A stretch of 64,000 nucleotides of DNA from Couchioplanes caeruleus (GTDB taxonomy: Bacteria > Actinomycetota > Actinomycetes > Mycobacteriales > Micromonosporaceae): assembly GCF_023499255.1 (NCBI RefSeq), contig NZ_CP092183.1, positions 7,064,501 through 7,128,500 of the forward strand, in the 5' to 3' direction. A program made the translations under genes and the position numbers. Under the pieces are notes generated by a model. It worked only from the letters and a program-made list of their open reading frames with translations, was not told where the DNA came from and did not search any database. This document shows, in pieces, positions 1 through 9,393 of the stretch; within the stretch, counting starts at the first letter, position 1, and every line of letters starts with the position of its first letter.

Positions 1-683
1 GAGAAGCCCTGCAGGATCAGCCAGACGTTCGTACGGCGGGCGAGGATCTTCGGCAGGTCGTCGTGGTGGATGCGCTCGTCGTACTCGACCTGGGCCAGCT
101 CGGGCTCGCTGTCGCCGCGCGGGACGTCGTACGTGAGCAGGTAGGCGATGCCCGCGACCACGCCCGCGGCGGAGACCACCAGGAACGGGCGCCGCCAGTC
201 GGCGGAGCCGAGCAGGCCGCCGACCATCGTGCCGGCCAGCGTGCCGACGCCCTGGGAGAGGCCCCAGAAGCTCATCGCCAGGCCCCGCCGCCGCGGCGAG
301 ATCAGGTCGCTGACCACGGCGAAGCTGACGCTGGCGACCCCGCCCAGGCCGATCGACGCGAGCACCTGCGACAGCAGGAACGACGGGTAGCTGCCGGCCA
401 GGCCGGACCAGGCCGTGCCGGCCACCCAGATCACGGTGCCGAGCAGGAGGATCGGCTTGCGGTCGGTGCGGTCGCCCGCGTACGCGAACCCGACCGCCGC
501 CACCGCGCTGAACAGGAACATCACCGTGGTGGCCAGGGCGATGTGGCCCTCGCCCACGCCCAGGTCGGCGCCGATGCTGCCGTACAGGGGCGGGACGAGG
601 CCGATCGCGACGTTGTCGAGCGAGGCGAGGACGACGAAGACGACCACGCTGTAGGCGCGGTGCGCCGGACCGCCCTTGCTCAC
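1..683 (-). CDS. MFS transporter (3' end off window)
   Basis: N-terminal part (about 227 residues) of a major facilitator superfamily permease; the rest lies left of the window. It begins at a GTG (683) and shows alternating hydrophobic helices, the loop 2-3 signature GDRTDRKP, and a second basic loop with SPRRRGLAMSFW, both typical of 12-TM MFS sugar or drug carriers. It starts 10 bp after the xylulokinase stop, on the same strand as xylA and xylB, so it is probably the last gene of the xylose operon and may import xylose or an oligosaccharide. Substrate is inferred from context only; an unrelated MFS exporter is possible. Confidence 0.85.
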   Translation of the reverse strand, partial: MSKGGPAHRAYSVVVFVVLASLDNVAIGLVPPLYGSIGADLGVGEGHIALATTVMFLFSAVAAVGFAYAGDRTDRKPILLLGTVIWVAGTAWSGLAGSYPSFLLSQVLASIGLGGVASVSFAVVSDLISPRRRGLAMSFWGLSQGVGTLAGTMVGGLLGSADWRRPFLVVSAAGVVAGIAYLLTYDVPRGDSEPELAQVEYDERIHHDDLPKILARRTNVWLILQGF

Positions 684-693
684 GCGCCAAAGG

Positions 694-2109
694 TTAGCGG
701 GCGGTGCGGTCGACGACCCTGTCACGGGCGGCAGCGTACTGCTCGCGGATCAGCGGCACGCTGTCGTCCTCGTACACCTCGGGGGTCTCGGCGGACCACG
801 TCGGCGGGAGATCGCCGCCGGCGAGGACCCACGCGGCCTGCCGGGCGGCACCGTCGGCGACGTACTCGCCGGGCGGCGGGACCAGGACCGGCAGCCCGAA
901 CAGGGCCGGTGCGATGCGCCGGACGGCCTCGCTGCGGGCGCCACCGCCGACGAGCACGATGCGGTTGGCCGTGGCGCCCTGCTGGATCAGCGCTTCCAGC
1001 CCGTCGGCCAGGGCGCACAGCATGCCCTCGACCGCCGCGCGGGCCAGGTGCGCCGGGTCGGACGTGCGGAGCGTCAGGCCGTGGATCGCCCCGGTCGCGT
1101 TCGGCCGGTTCGGGGTGCGCTCCCCCTCCAGGTACGGGATGAGCACGAGCCCGTCGGCCCCCGCGGGCGCGGACAGCGCGAGCCGGGACAGCTCGGCGTG
1201 GTCGACACCGAGCAGCTTGGTGGCGGCGTCGAGGACCCGGGCGGCGTTGAGGGTCACCACGATGGGCAGGAAACGCCCCGTGGTGTCGGCGAACCCGGCG
1301 ACCGTCCCGCTCGGGTCGTCCGGCGCGACGTCGGAGGAGACGAACACCGTGCCCGACGTACCGATGGAGACCACCACGTCTCCCGGCAGCGCGCCGGCGC
1401 CGAGCCCCGCGGCCGCGTTGTCCCCGGCGCCCGGCCCGAGCGGGGCGCCGTCAGGCAGGTGTCCCGCGATGCCGGTGGGACCGAGCACCTCGGGGACGAG
1501 GATGCGCCGGCCGAAGCCGAGCTCGAGCAGGTCGTGCCGATAAGCGTTGGTCGCCGCGGACCAGTAGAGCGTGCCGCTGGCGTCACTGCGGTCGGTCCGG
1601 AGCGTGTCGAGGCCGCGGGCGCCCGACAGCTTCCAGGTCAGCCAGTCGTGCGGCAGGCACACCGCGGCCACGCGGGCCGCGTTCTCCGGCTCGGTACGGG
1701 CGAGCCAGCGCAGCTTGGTGAGCGTGAAGCTGGCGACCGGCACGATCCCGACCGCGTCCACCCAGGCCCGCCGGCCGGCGTCGCCGCCGCCGAGGTCCTC
1801 GATGAGGTCGGCGGCCGCGCCGGCGCTGCGCGTGTCGTTCCACAGCAGCGCCGGGCGGACCACCTCACCGTTCTCGTCGAGCACGACCATGCCGTGCTGC
1901 TGGCCGGCCACCGAGGCGGCGGCGACGTCGTCGAGCCCGCCGGCCTCCTCGATGGCCTCCTGCAGCGCCGACCACCAGGCGTCGGGATGCACCTCCGTGC
2001 CGTCGGGATGGCTCGCCCGGCCCTGCCGGACCAGCTTGCCCGTCTCCGCATCGCGGATGACGACCTTGCAGGACTGCGTGGAGCTGTCGATCCCGGCTAC
2101 CAGAGTCAT
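694..2109 (-). CDS. xylB: Xylulokinase
   Basis: A 471-residue FGGY-family sugar kinase that phosphorylates D-xylulose with ATP, feeding the pentose phosphate pathway. The N-terminal phosphate-binding motif GIDSSTQS (residues 6-13), the conserved GQQHGMV (69-75), the probable catalytic base Asp230 in [11 protein letters not shown] and the C-terminal nucleotide motif VLVGGGARS are all present. Length is near normal for actinobacterial XylB. It lies 33 bp downstream of xylA and 10 bp upstream of the MFS gene, so all three are likely one transcript. The glycerol kinase and other FGGY subfamilies are less likely because of the xylA partner. Confidence 0.95.
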   Translation of the reverse strand: MTLVAGIDSSTQSCKVVIRDAETGKLVRQGRASHPDGTEVHPDAWWSALQEAIEEAGGLDDVAAASVAGQQHGMVVLDENGEVVRPALLWNDTRSAGAAADLIEDLGGGDAGRRAWVDAVGIVPVASFTLTKLRWLARTEPENAARVAAVCLPHDWLTWKLSGARGLDTLRTDRSDASGTLYWSAATNAYRHDLLELGFGRRILVPEVLGPTGIAGHLPDGAPLGPGAGDNAAAGLGAGALPGDVVVSIGTSGTVFVSSDVAPDDPSGTVAGFADTTGRFLPIVVTLNAARVLDAATKLLGVDHAELSRLALSAPAGADGLVLIPYLEGERTPNRPNATGAIHGLTLRTSDPAHLARAAVEGMLCALADGLEALIQQGATANRIVLVGGGARSEAVRRIAPALFGLPVLVPPPGEYVADGAARQAAWVLAGGDLPPTWSAETPEVYEDDSVPLIREQYAAARDRVVDRTAR

Positions 2110-2142
2110 GCCCTCATCCTTCCTCGGTGGTCGGCGTCGTGA

Positions 2143-3330
2143 TCAGCGTGCGCGCAGCAGGTGGTCGATGGCCAGCTGGTGCAGCTTCACGAAGTGGTAG
2201 CCCTGGGCGCCCGCCGCGTCGACGTCGTACTCCTCGAAGGCGCTCTTGTCGTTGAGCAGGTCCTGGTAGCTCTCGCCCTCGTTCAGCGTGGGCTTCGCCA
2301 GCTCCAGCACCTTGGCCTCCTCCAGCGCCGCCTGCACCTCGGGGTCGGCACGGAACGCCTGCGCGCGCTCCTTGAGCAGCAGGTACATGCGCATGTTGGC
2401 CTTGGCCGACTCCCACACGCCCGTGTAGTCCTCGGTGCGCGAGGGCTTGTAGTCGAAGTGCCGCGGGCCGTCGTAGCCGGCGCCGCCGCCGGGCGCGCCG
2501 TTCTCCAGCAGGTCCACCGTGGCGAACGCGCTGAGCAGGTCGCCGTGGCCGAACACGAGGTCCTGGTCGAACTTGGGACCGTGCTGGCCGTTCAGGTCGA
2601 TGTGGAAGAGCTTGCCGTGCCACAGCGCCTGGGCGATGCCCTGGGTGTAGTTGAGGTTCGACATCTGCTCGTGGCCGACCTCGGGGTTGATGCCGAACAG
2701 CTCGGGGCGCTCGAGCTCGTTGATGAACGCGATGGCGTGCCCGGCCGTGGGCAGCAGGATGTCGCCGCGCGGCTCGTTGGGCTTGGGCTCGATGGCGAAG
2801 CGCAGGCCGTAACCCTTGTCCTCGGAGTACTGCGCGAGCAGGTTGAGGCCCTCGCGGTAGCGGTCGAGCGCGGCCTGGACGTCCTTGGCGACGTCGTACT
2901 CGGCGCCCTCGCGGCCACCCCAGAACACCAGGGTCTTGGCGCCCAGCTCGGCGGCGAGGTCCATGTTGCGCAGGACCTTGCGCAGCGCGTAGCGCCGGAC
3001 GCTGCGGTCGTTGCTGGTGAAGCCGCCGTCCTTGAACACCGGGTGGGTGAACAGGTTCTGGGTCACCATCGGCACGATGAGGCCGGTCTCCTCCAGCGCC
3101 TTCTTGAAGTTGGCGATGATCCCGTCGCGGGTGTGCGCGTCGGAGCCGAACGGCACCAGGTCGTCGTCGTGGAAGGTGATGCCGTACGCCCCCAGCTCGG
3201 CGAGCTTGTGCACCGCCTCGATGGGGTCGAGGGCGGCGCGGGTGGCGTCGCCGAACGGGTCGCGGGCCGTCCAGCCCACGGTCCAGAGGCCGAAGGAGAA
3301 CTTGTCATCGCGCGTGGGTTGGACCGACAC
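2143..3330 (-). CDS. xylA: Xylose isomerase
   Basis: A 395-residue class I xylose isomerase interconverting D-xylose and D-xylulose with two divalent metals in a cytosolic TIM-barrel tetramer. Catalytic and metal-binding segments are visible: [15 protein letters not shown], the HEQM segment, [13 protein letters not shown] and [11 protein letters not shown]. The sequence closely resembles the Actinoplanes missouriensis enzyme from memory. The start is set at GTG 3330 (encoding MSVQPTRDD) because the upstream in-frame GTG at 3342 lies inside the GGAGG ribosome-binding site. It is the first gene of the xyl operon, behind a near-consensus promoter and divergent from a ROK repressor. Confidence 0.97.
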   Translation of the reverse strand: MSVQPTRDDKFSFGLWTVGWTARDPFGDATRAALDPIEAVHKLAELGAYGITFHDDDLVPFGSDAHTRDGIIANFKKALEETGLIVPMVTQNLFTHPVFKDGGFTSNDRSVRRYALRKVLRNMDLAAELGAKTLVFWGGREGAEYDVAKDVQAALDRYREGLNLLAQYSEDKGYGLRFAIEPKPNEPRGDILLPTAGHAIAFINELERPELFGINPEVGHEQMSNLNYTQGIAQALWHGKLFHIDLNGQHGPKFDQDLVFGHGDLLSAFATVDLLENGAPGGGAGYDGPRHFDYKPSRTEDYTGVWESAKANMRMYLLLKERAQAFRADPEVQAALEEAKVLELAKPTLNEGESYQDLLNDKSAFEEYDVDAAGAQGYHFVKLHQLAIDHLLRAR

Positions 3331-3355
3331 GGTTACCTCCACGTAACAGCACGGA

Positions 3356-3381
3356 TTTGTTTATTGGTTGAATTATTTGAG
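3356..3381. promoter_or_regulatory. AT-rich candidate ROK operator
   Basis: A 26-bp AT-rich island between the divergent xylA and ROK genes, overlapping the xylA -10 and its likely start site. It contains TTTGTTTATTGG followed by TTGAATTATTTGA, with partial repetition of a TT(g/t)A(a/t)T pattern. ROK repressors of xylose operons usually bind AT-rich repeats in the divergent intergenic region, so this is the natural site. The exact half-sites cannot be fixed from one sequence. Confidence 0.5.
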
Positions 3382-3400
3382 CCCGGTGTGGCATTGTCAA
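3372..3400 (-). promoter_or_regulatory. xylA promoter (TTGACA / AATAAT)
   Basis: On the minus strand a perfect -35 TTGACA (3400-3395) is separated by exactly 17 bp from AATAAT (3377-3372), one base off the -10 consensus. Such a near-ideal sigma-70-type promoter is rare in this GC-rich DNA. It would start xylA transcription about 30 bp before the GTG. Read directly from sequence; activity is inferred. Confidence 0.75.
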
Positions 3401-3404
3401 GGGC

Positions 3405-4556
3405 GTGGCGGCCCGGCTCATGACTTCCTCCAGCGCCCCGGTGCGGCAAGCGAGCGTCCGGGCCCATAATCTCGCGCTGGTCCTGCAAACTGTGGCGAAC
3501 AGGGCAGATCCGATATCCCGGGCGGCCGTCGCGGCGGCCACCGGGCTCACCCGCGCCACGGTGTCCGCGCTGGTCGACGACCTGATCGCCGGATCGCTGC
3601 TCATCGAGGTCGGCCCGGCGCCGCGCAACGGGGCCGGCCGGCCGGCGGCCGGGCTGCGTACCGCCCCGGACGGCCCGGCCGGGCTGGGGCTGGAGATCAA
3701 CGTCGACTACCGCGCGGCGTGCGTCGTGGACCTCACCGGCGCCGTGCGGCACCGCCTCGTCGAACCGGGCGACCAGCGTCCCGTCGACACCGCCACCGCG
3801 CTCGCCGGGCTGGCCCGGCTGGCCCGCCGCGCCCGCGACCTCGCCGAGGCGGACGGGCTCACCCTCGCCGGCGCCGCGCTCGCGGTCCCCGGGCTCGTCG
3901 CGGCCGACGGCGTCGTCCGGGTCGCGCCCAACCTCGGCTGGCAGGACGTCACCGTCGGCGACCTCGTCGGCGGCCTGCCCGTCACCGTCGACAACGAGGC
4001 CAACCTGGCCGCCCTCAGCGAGCTGGGTACCGGCGGCCTGCCACCGAGCTTCGTCTACATCTCCGGTGAGATCGGCATCGGCGCCGGGATCGTCCTCGAC
4101 GGCACGCTGTTCCGGGGCGTGCGCGGGTGGAGCGGCGAGATCGGGCACATCGCGATCGACCCCGACGGGCCCGCCTGCCGGTGCGGCGCGCGCGGCTGCC
4201 TCGAGCAGTACGCCGGTCAGGAGGCGATGCTGCGCGCCGCCGGAGTGACCACGGTGGCCGAGCTGGCCGGAGCGGACCTGACCCGCGCCGGGCGAGCCCT
4301 CGGCACGGCGATCGCCGCCGTCGTGAACCTGCTCGACGTCGACACGGTCGTCCTCGGCGGCATCTACGCGCCGCTGCTCCCCCGGCTGCGCGACGGGATC
4401 GCCGCGGAGATCGACCGACGGGTGCTCACCGCCGACTGGTCACCGGTGACGCTGCGGGCGGCCGCGCTCGGCCCTGACGCGGCGATGCGAGGAGCGGCGG
4501 GAGCGGTGATCCGCGCGGTGCTCGACGACCCCGCCGCCTGGCTGGCACGGTCCTAG
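3405..4556 (+). CDS. ROK-family repressor (XylR-like)
   Basis: A 383-residue ROK transcriptional regulator: N-terminal winged helix (about 15-75, with SRAAVAAATGLTRATVSALV) followed by a sugar-kinase-like sensor domain with SGEIGIGAG and the ROK zinc motif CRCGARGCLEQY. Divergent from xylA across 74 bp, it most likely represses the xyl operon and its own gene until xylose binds. The GTG at 3405 has no well-placed Shine-Dalgarno and may be leaderless; ATG 3420 is an alternative start. Assignment to xylose is by position. Confidence 0.9.
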   Translation: MAARLMTSSSAPVRQASVRAHNLALVLQTVANRADPISRAAVAAATGLTRATVSALVDDLIAGSLLIEVGPAPRNGAGRPAAGLRTAPDGPAGLGLEINVDYRAACVVDLTGAVRHRLVEPGDQRPVDTATALAGLARLARRARDLAEADGLTLAGAALAVPGLVAADGVVRVAPNLGWQDVTVGDLVGGLPVTVDNEANLAALSELGTGGLPPSFVYISGEIGIGAGIVLDGTLFRGVRGWSGEIGHIAIDPDGPACRCGARGCLEQYAGQEAMLRAAGVTTVAELAGADLTRAGRALGTAIAAVVNLLDVDTVVLGGIYAPLLPRLRDGIAAEIDRRVLTADWSPVTLRAAALGPDAAMRGAAGAVIRAVLDDPAAWLARS

Positions 4557-4578
4557 CCGGACCCCTCGCCGAGAGCCC

Positions 4579-5049
4579 CTAGGCCGTACGCGCCTGGGGG
4601 CCGTCGGCCTCCCCGGCCGCGGCGCTGAACTCGGCGAGCCCGCGGATCAGGGCGCTGCGGCCCGCCGGGCTCATCCGCTCGAGCACCTCGGAGAGGATTT
4701 CCCGCCGCGTGGCGCGCAGGTCGTGCAGCAGCTGGCGGGAGGAGGGCGTGAGGAACAACGCGATCTCCCGGCGATCGGCACGGCCCGGCACCCGTTCCAC
4801 CATGCCCGAGGCGACGAGGCGGTCGCAGAGCCGGCTCGCCGACGACAGGATCATCTTGAGCTGGCCGGCCAGCCCCCGCAGGTTGATGCCCTCCTCGCGC
4901 TCCACCACGAGCAGGGCGTTCAGCTGCGGCCAGGAGACCCGCGGCGTGGCCCGCTCCCGGGCGGCGTCCCAGGCGGCCAGCAGGGCAGGCGCGGCGTCGT
5001 CGACCGCCGCGGCGAGGTGTGGCCCATCCGGCCCATGGTATTCGGCCAT
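4579..5049 (-). CDS. MarR-family transcriptional regulator
   Basis: A 156-residue MarR-type winged-helix protein. The start is ATG 5049 (MAEYHGPDG). A recognition-helix region INLRGLAGQLKMILSSASRL and a wing DRR(E) segment (GRADRREIALFLT) lie in the middle third, as in MarR dimers that bind palindromes and release on ligand binding. It is divergent from a SpoIIE-type phosphatase gene across 49 bp, which suggests it may regulate that gene. No ligand can be inferred. Confidence 0.85.
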   Translation of the reverse strand: MAEYHGPDGPHLAAAVDDAAPALLAAWDAARERATPRVSWPQLNALLVVEREEGINLRGLAGQLKMILSSASRLCDRLVASGMVERVPGRADRREIALFLTPSSRQLLHDLRATRREILSEVLERMSPAGRSALIRGLAEFSAAAGEADGPQARTA

Positions 5050-5098
5050 GGTGCAGCAGAGACTACCCGTACGGTGCACGTGTCGAGGGGGTGCAAAC

Positions 5099-6229
5099 GT
5101 GTCGGAGCGGCTGACCGCCGTACGCCGGGCCCTGGCCGACGCGCCCGCCGACCGCGTGGTGGAGTGCCTGGCCGAGGCCCTGGCCAAGGAGTACGGGGTG
5201 GACGACCTGGACGTCCTCCTCGTCGACTACCGGCTGTCCGCGCTGATCCCGCTCCGCTCCGGGCCGTCGGTCACCCGGCCGGGTGATCCCGCCTGGCGCT
5301 GCTTCGACCACCAGACCGAGGTGGGGGCCGGGCACGTCACGTACCTGCCGGTCACCGCGCGCGGGGAGCGGGTGGGCGTGCTCCGGTTCATCCCGCGGCC
5401 GTCGTCCGCGGTGGAACGCGCGGAGCTGGCCGAGATCGCCACGCTGCTCGGACATGAGCTGCAGGCGGCCGCCGCGGGCACGGACCGGTACACGGTGGCG
5501 GCGCGGGCCCAGCGGCTCACGCTCGCTGCCGAGATGCAGTGGGAGCTGCTGCCGGGCCGCAGCCGGGTCGGGTCCGGGTTCAGCCTCGCGGGGCAGCTCG
5601 AGCCGGCGTACGCCATCCGCGGCGACGGCTTCGACTGGGCCGAACACGACGGCCGGCTGTCCGTGACCGTGCTCAACGGCATGGGCGACGGCATGACGGC
5701 GGCGCTGCTCACCGCGCTGGCCGTGCACGCCCTGCGCAACGCCCGCCGGGCCGGGCTCGGCCTCGCCGACCAGGCGGCCCTCGCCGACCAGGCGGTGTTC
5801 GCCCAGCACCGCGGCGCTTCGCACGTGGAAGCGCTGCTGCTCGAGCTGGACCTGGAGACCGGCGAGGTGCAGGTCGTCGACGCGGGATCGCCGCGGATGC
5901 TGGTGCTGCGCGCCGGCGAGGTCGTGGAGCAGCCGCTGGAGGCGCAGTTCCCGCTCGGCATGTTCGAGACCTCGGACTACGAGACGCAGACGTTCCGGCT
6001 GCGGCCCGGCGACCGGCTCCTCATCGTCAGCGACGGGGTGTCCGAGGCGCTCGGGCACGCCGGCCGGTACGGCGACTCGGCGCTGCACCGGTTCGTCCGG
6101 CGCACCGGGGGGCAGGCACCGCTGCAGGCCGTACGGTCGCTGCTCGGGGATCTGCGGGCGTTCGTCAGCGCGGACCTGGAGGACGACGCGGTGGCCGTCT
6201 GCCTGGACTGGACCGCCCCCGCAAGCTGA
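5099..6229 (+). CDS. PP2C/SpoIIE-family serine phosphatase
   Basis: A 376-residue protein with a SpoIIE-type PP2C catalytic domain in the C-terminal two thirds. Metal-binding motifs are visible as GDGFDW, GMGDGMTAA and SDGVSEALG. The first ~130 residues resemble a small sensory (GAF-like) region without a clear signature. Start GTG 5099 has a GAGGGGG Shine-Dalgarno 8-9 nt upstream. Such phosphatases usually dephosphorylate anti-sigma-factor antagonists (STAS proteins); a STAS/HATPase fusion lies at 29485 but no direct link is visible. A hairpin terminator follows the stop. Confidence 0.88.
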   Translation: MSERLTAVRRALADAPADRVVECLAEALAKEYGVDDLDVLLVDYRLSALIPLRSGPSVTRPGDPAWRCFDHQTEVGAGHVTYLPVTARGERVGVLRFIPRPSSAVERAELAEIATLLGHELQAAAAGTDRYTVAARAQRLTLAAEMQWELLPGRSRVGSGFSLAGQLEPAYAIRGDGFDWAEHDGRLSVTVLNGMGDGMTAALLTALAVHALRNARRAGLGLADQAALADQAVFAQHRGASHVEALLLELDLETGEVQVVDAGSPRMLVLRAGEVVEQPLEAQFPLGMFETSDYETQTFRLRPGDRLLIVSDGVSEALGHAGRYGDSALHRFVRRTGGQAPLQAVRSLLGDLRAFVSADLEDDAVAVCLDWTAPAS

Positions 6230-6231
6230 AA

Positions 6232-6261
6232 GCCGCCCCGGCCCGCATGGGCCGGAGCGGC
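6232..6261. terminator. Hairpin terminator between convergent genes
   Basis: A 13-bp stem (GCCGCCCCGGCCC / GGGCCGGAGCGGC, one mismatch) with a GCAT loop directly after the phosphatase stop and ahead of the convergent VWA gene. There is no U-tract, as is common in actinobacteria; it probably serves both directions. Confidence 0.65.
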
Positions 6262-6295
6262 TTCGATTCAGTTGCCGCGGTGGAGGACCGCCGGC

Positions 6296-8071
6296 TCAGC
6301 GGGCTCCGGACCGGGACGAGATCGCCTCGAGGAAGATGTCGGAGATCTTCGCCGGGTCGGGGGCGATGAAGACGCCGCCCGCGTTGGTGGCGTTCGTGAT
6401 CGCCTCGAGCTCGTTCCGGTCGACGCCGGTGCCGATGCCGATGATCACCATGCGGACCGGGCGCTTCGGGTCGGCCGTCTTCTTCAGCTCGTTGATCAGC
6501 GTCTGGCGGCTGATGCCGTCCTTGTTCTCGTTCACGCCGTCGGTGAAGAGCAGCACCGAGTTGACCCGGCCCGCCTGCCACGTGTCCTGCACGGACTTGT
6601 ACGCGGCCAGCGCCGTGTCGTAGAGGCCGGTGTCGCCACCGTCCTTCGGCACGATGCTGCCGATCGAGGCCTGCAGCTGGCTGCGCCCCGAGGTCAGCGG
6701 CGTGATCGGCACGATCTGCTTGTACGGCTTCTTGCCGTCCATCTCCGTCGAGAAGATCCACGTGCCGACGGCCCACTGGTCGTCGAAGAGCGCGAGGCCC
6801 TGCGAGGCGGCGCGGCGGGTGACCTCCGCGCGGCTGAGGTTGCCGGCGGTCGGCACCTTCGTCTTCATCGAGCCGGACACGTCGAAGACGGCGAGCGCGC
6901 GACCGGGCAGCGTGATGGCCGCCCAGCTGCCGAGCGCCTGGTTGATCGAGCCGGCGTCGAGACCCGCCGCGGCGGTGCCCTCGGTGCCGGTCGGGGCGCC
7001 GGTGGCGGCCGGGGTGGCCTTCGGCGCGCCGATCGGGGAGGCGAAGCCCACGCCGACCGTGCCGTCGGGGGCGCGCAGGCCAACCTTGGCGAGCTCGTCC
7101 TTGAAGCCCGGCTGCTGCAACGCCTCACGCAGGCCGGTGGCGGCCGCCGACTTGGTCAGGTCGACCTCGGGCATGACCGCGAACGGGTAGTCGAGCGACG
7201 GCGGCTGCGGGTTCAGATACAGCGCGGCGAGCGGCACGACCGGCTTCTCCGCGTTGTACGCGACCACGTCCTCCTCGGACAGCGGCGCGGCACTCACCGC
7301 GCTCGCCAGGTCGGCGGCGTCGGTGGAGCGCGGGAACTTCTGCATCAGGTCGTCGCGCAGCGAGGAACTGCCCGCGGCCAGCGCCCGCAGCGCGGCCACC
7401 TGCTGAGCCTTGGCCTGCGGGCCGCCGCCGGCGGAGCTGCCGAGCGCGAGCAGGCCGGCCAGGCCCGCGGCGTCGCGGGTCGGGTTGACGATGCCGGTGC
7501 GCAGGGAGTTGCCGGTGGTCATGCGCTTGAGCAGGTCACCCCAGCCCAGCTTGCGGTCGGGCCAGCCGACGCTCTGCGCGACCGGCTCGGGCATGGCGAC
7601 GACGACCGGGCTGGTGGCGATCGACTTGCCGTCGGTGGGCACGAAGCCCGACGCCTCCGAGCGCAGGCGCATCAGCCAGGTGGTCGAGTCGGCGATCCAC
7701 ACGTCCGGGATGGTGCCCGACTTGCTGGCGGCACCGAGCCCGGTCAGCGTGACGCCGTGCTTGAGCGCGATGGTGGACGCCATCGCCGCCGGGTTGACCC
7801 CGGTGACGGTGACGGCGACGCAGGTGCCGTTGACCTCGGCACCGTTCGATGACCATTGCTGGGCGGCCCGGTCGACGGCGGGGGCGATCTCCGTCGCCGC
7901 GGCGACGTTGAGCCTGATCTGACCGGAGCAATCGTTGTCGGCGAGTTGCTGGTAACCGAGCCAGGACCCGACGAGGACGACCACGATCGCCATCGCGGAT
8001 GCGACGACGCCGGCTCCCCTGAGATTGAAGTTTCTGCGATGGCGGCCTGACACGCGCTCCATACTGCGCAT
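6296..8071 (-). CDS. Membrane-anchored solute-binding/VWA hybrid protein
   Basis: A 591-residue protein with a basic N-terminus, one membrane helix (about 18-40), an extracytoplasmic region with the layout of a type-II periplasmic solute-binding protein (about 50-350), an Ala/Thr/Pro linker, then a von Willebrand A domain to the C-terminus. The VWA metal site (MIDAS) is intact: DVSGSM, the threonine segment, and TDGVNEN. It is probably tethered outside the membrane with the VWA domain at the far end, binding a partner in a metal-dependent way. The ATG start has an alternative three codons in. Function is unknown. Confidence 0.85.
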   Translation of the reverse strand: MRSMERVSGRHRRNFNLRGAGVVASAMAIVVVLVGSWLGYQQLADNDCSGQIRLNVAAATEIAPAVDRAAQQWSSNGAEVNGTCVAVTVTGVNPAAMASTIALKHGVTLTGLGAASKSGTIPDVWIADSTTWLMRLRSEASGFVPTDGKSIATSPVVVAMPEPVAQSVGWPDRKLGWGDLLKRMTTGNSLRTGIVNPTRDAAGLAGLLALGSSAGGGPQAKAQQVAALRALAAGSSSLRDDLMQKFPRSTDAADLASAVSAAPLSEEDVVAYNAEKPVVPLAALYLNPQPPSLDYPFAVMPEVDLTKSAAATGLREALQQPGFKDELAKVGLRAPDGTVGVGFASPIGAPKATPAATGAPTGTEGTAAAGLDAGSINQALGSWAAITLPGRALAVFDVSGSMKTKVPTAGNLSRAEVTRRAASQGLALFDDQWAVGTWIFSTEMDGKKPYKQIVPITPLTSGRSQLQASIGSIVPKDGGDTGLYDTALAAYKSVQDTWQAGRVNSVLLFTDGVNENKDGISRQTLINELKKTADPKRPVRMVIIGIGTGVDRNELEAITNATNAGGVFIAPDPAKISDIFLEAISSRSGAR

Positions 8072-8243
8072 CCCGAGACCCGAATGCCATATACGTTCGG
8101 ACGAAAGTTACTCGGATTGGAAATTCCGCATACCTAATTGACCGTACGTGATGGAGCCATCTCGGTGAGTGGCCGGTTCGCCGCCCGCCTTGCCGGTTTC
8201 CCGTCGAAGATCACGACTCTCCGGCGGTGTCCGGCTTCGCTGG

Positions 8244-9302
8244 TCACGCGGCCCTCACCGGCTTCGGCACCCAGGACAGGATGCAGGTGGGGCTGCTCTC
8301 GGCCACCGGTTCCCCCTGGGCGGTCGGTACCCCGGTGTCCGGATCCACCCGGAAAATCATGACGCTGTGTGAACGCTCGTTGGCTACGTACAGGTGATCC
8401 GCCAGCAGGGCCATGTGCCGCGGCCAGGAGCCCCCGGTGGCCACCTCGGCGACCACCGTGCCGCCCTCGGGCTCCCAGGCGAGCACCGTGACGGTGTCGG
8501 GACCGCGGTTGGCGACATAGATGAAACGGCCGTCCCGGCCCGTCGTCACCTCCGACGGCTGATTGGGCCGCGTCGCGCTGACCACCACGCCACCGTCGCG
8601 TTCCAGCTCGCCGCCGGCGCCGGCCCGGTACCAGCTGAGGTCGCCGGTGAGCTCGCCGACCAGCACCAACGCGCCGTCCGACGTCCGCAGCAGGTGCCGC
8701 GGGCCGGTGCCCGGCTCCGCGACCACCGCCGGGCCCACCAGGGTCAGGCGCCCGGACACCGGGTCCAGCCGGGCCCGCCACACCCGGTCCGACCCGAGGT
8801 CGCTGATCAGCACGTCCGAGCCGTTCGGGTCCGGCGCGACCATGTGCGCGTGCGGACCCTCCTGCCGATCCGTGACCGGCCCCTTGCCGTCCAGGCCGAG
8901 CAGATCCGAGCGCTCACCGGGAACACCATCGGCGTCCAGCGGGAACACGCTCACGTCACCGCTCACGTAGTTGGCCACCAGCAGGTGCCGCCCGTCCCGG
9001 GAGACCGCGAGGTGGCAGGGCGCCGAACCGCCGGTCGGCTGCACCGCCAGCGGGGTCAGGGACGCGTCGTCCGCCACCGCGAAGGCGCTCACCGTGCCCG
9101 CGGTCAGCTCGTTCACCGCGTACAGCACCGGCAACGTCGGGTGCCGGGCCAGGAAGGACGGCGACGGGGTACGGGCGACGACCCCCAGCCGGGTCAGCGA
9201 GCCGGTGGTGACGTCCCGCCGCAGCAGGACGATGCCCTCCCCCTCGCCCCCGCTCTCGCCGGTGTAGCAGCCCAGGAATACGTATTCGTCGCTCGCGCCC
9301 AT
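8244..9302 (-). CDS. Lactonase-family seven-bladed beta-propeller protein
   Basis: A 352-residue protein of the 6-phosphogluconolactonase (Pgl, YbhE-type) propeller family. It shows repeated blade motifs such as PSFLARHPTLPVLYAVNE, CHLAVSRDGRHLLVANY, GPRHLLRTSDGALVLVGE and PSEVTTGRDGRFIYVANR. The family hydrolyses 6-phosphogluconolactone or related lactones, though many members have no known substrate. Start placed at ATG 9302; an upstream in-frame codon at 9320 is possible. It is monocistronic, with a terminator hairpin upstream separating it from the lipoprotein gene. Confidence 0.85.
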   Translation of the reverse strand: MGASDEYVFLGCYTGESGGEGEGIVLLRRDVTTGSLTRLGVVARTPSPSFLARHPTLPVLYAVNELTAGTVSAFAVADDASLTPLAVQPTGGSAPCHLAVSRDGRHLLVANYVSGDVSVFPLDADGVPGERSDLLGLDGKGPVTDRQEGPHAHMVAPDPNGSDVLISDLGSDRVWRARLDPVSGRLTLVGPAVVAEPGTGPRHLLRTSDGALVLVGELTGDLSWYRAGAGGELERDGGVVVSATRPNQPSEVTTGRDGRFIYVANRGPDTVTVLAWEPEGGTVVAEVATGGSWPRHMALLADHLYVANERSHSVMIFRVDPDTGVPTAQGEPVAESSPTCILSWVPKPVRAA

Positions 9303-9344
9303 GCCACGATCCCACCACACCCGCCCACGGCGTGCGACGAGATC

Positions 9345-9388
9345 GGCGGCGGGCGCGCGGACCCCCGTAGACCCGCGCGACCGCCGCC
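9345..9388 (-). terminator. Long GC hairpin downstream of lipoprotein gene
   Basis: Imperfect inverted repeat: GGCGGCGGGCGCGCGG on the left against CCCGCGCGACCGCCGCC on the right, with an 11-nt loop. It starts within 10 bp of the lipoprotein stop and lies before the lactonase start on the same strand, fitting a terminator. Confidence 0.5.
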
Positions 9389-9393
9389 GTGGC

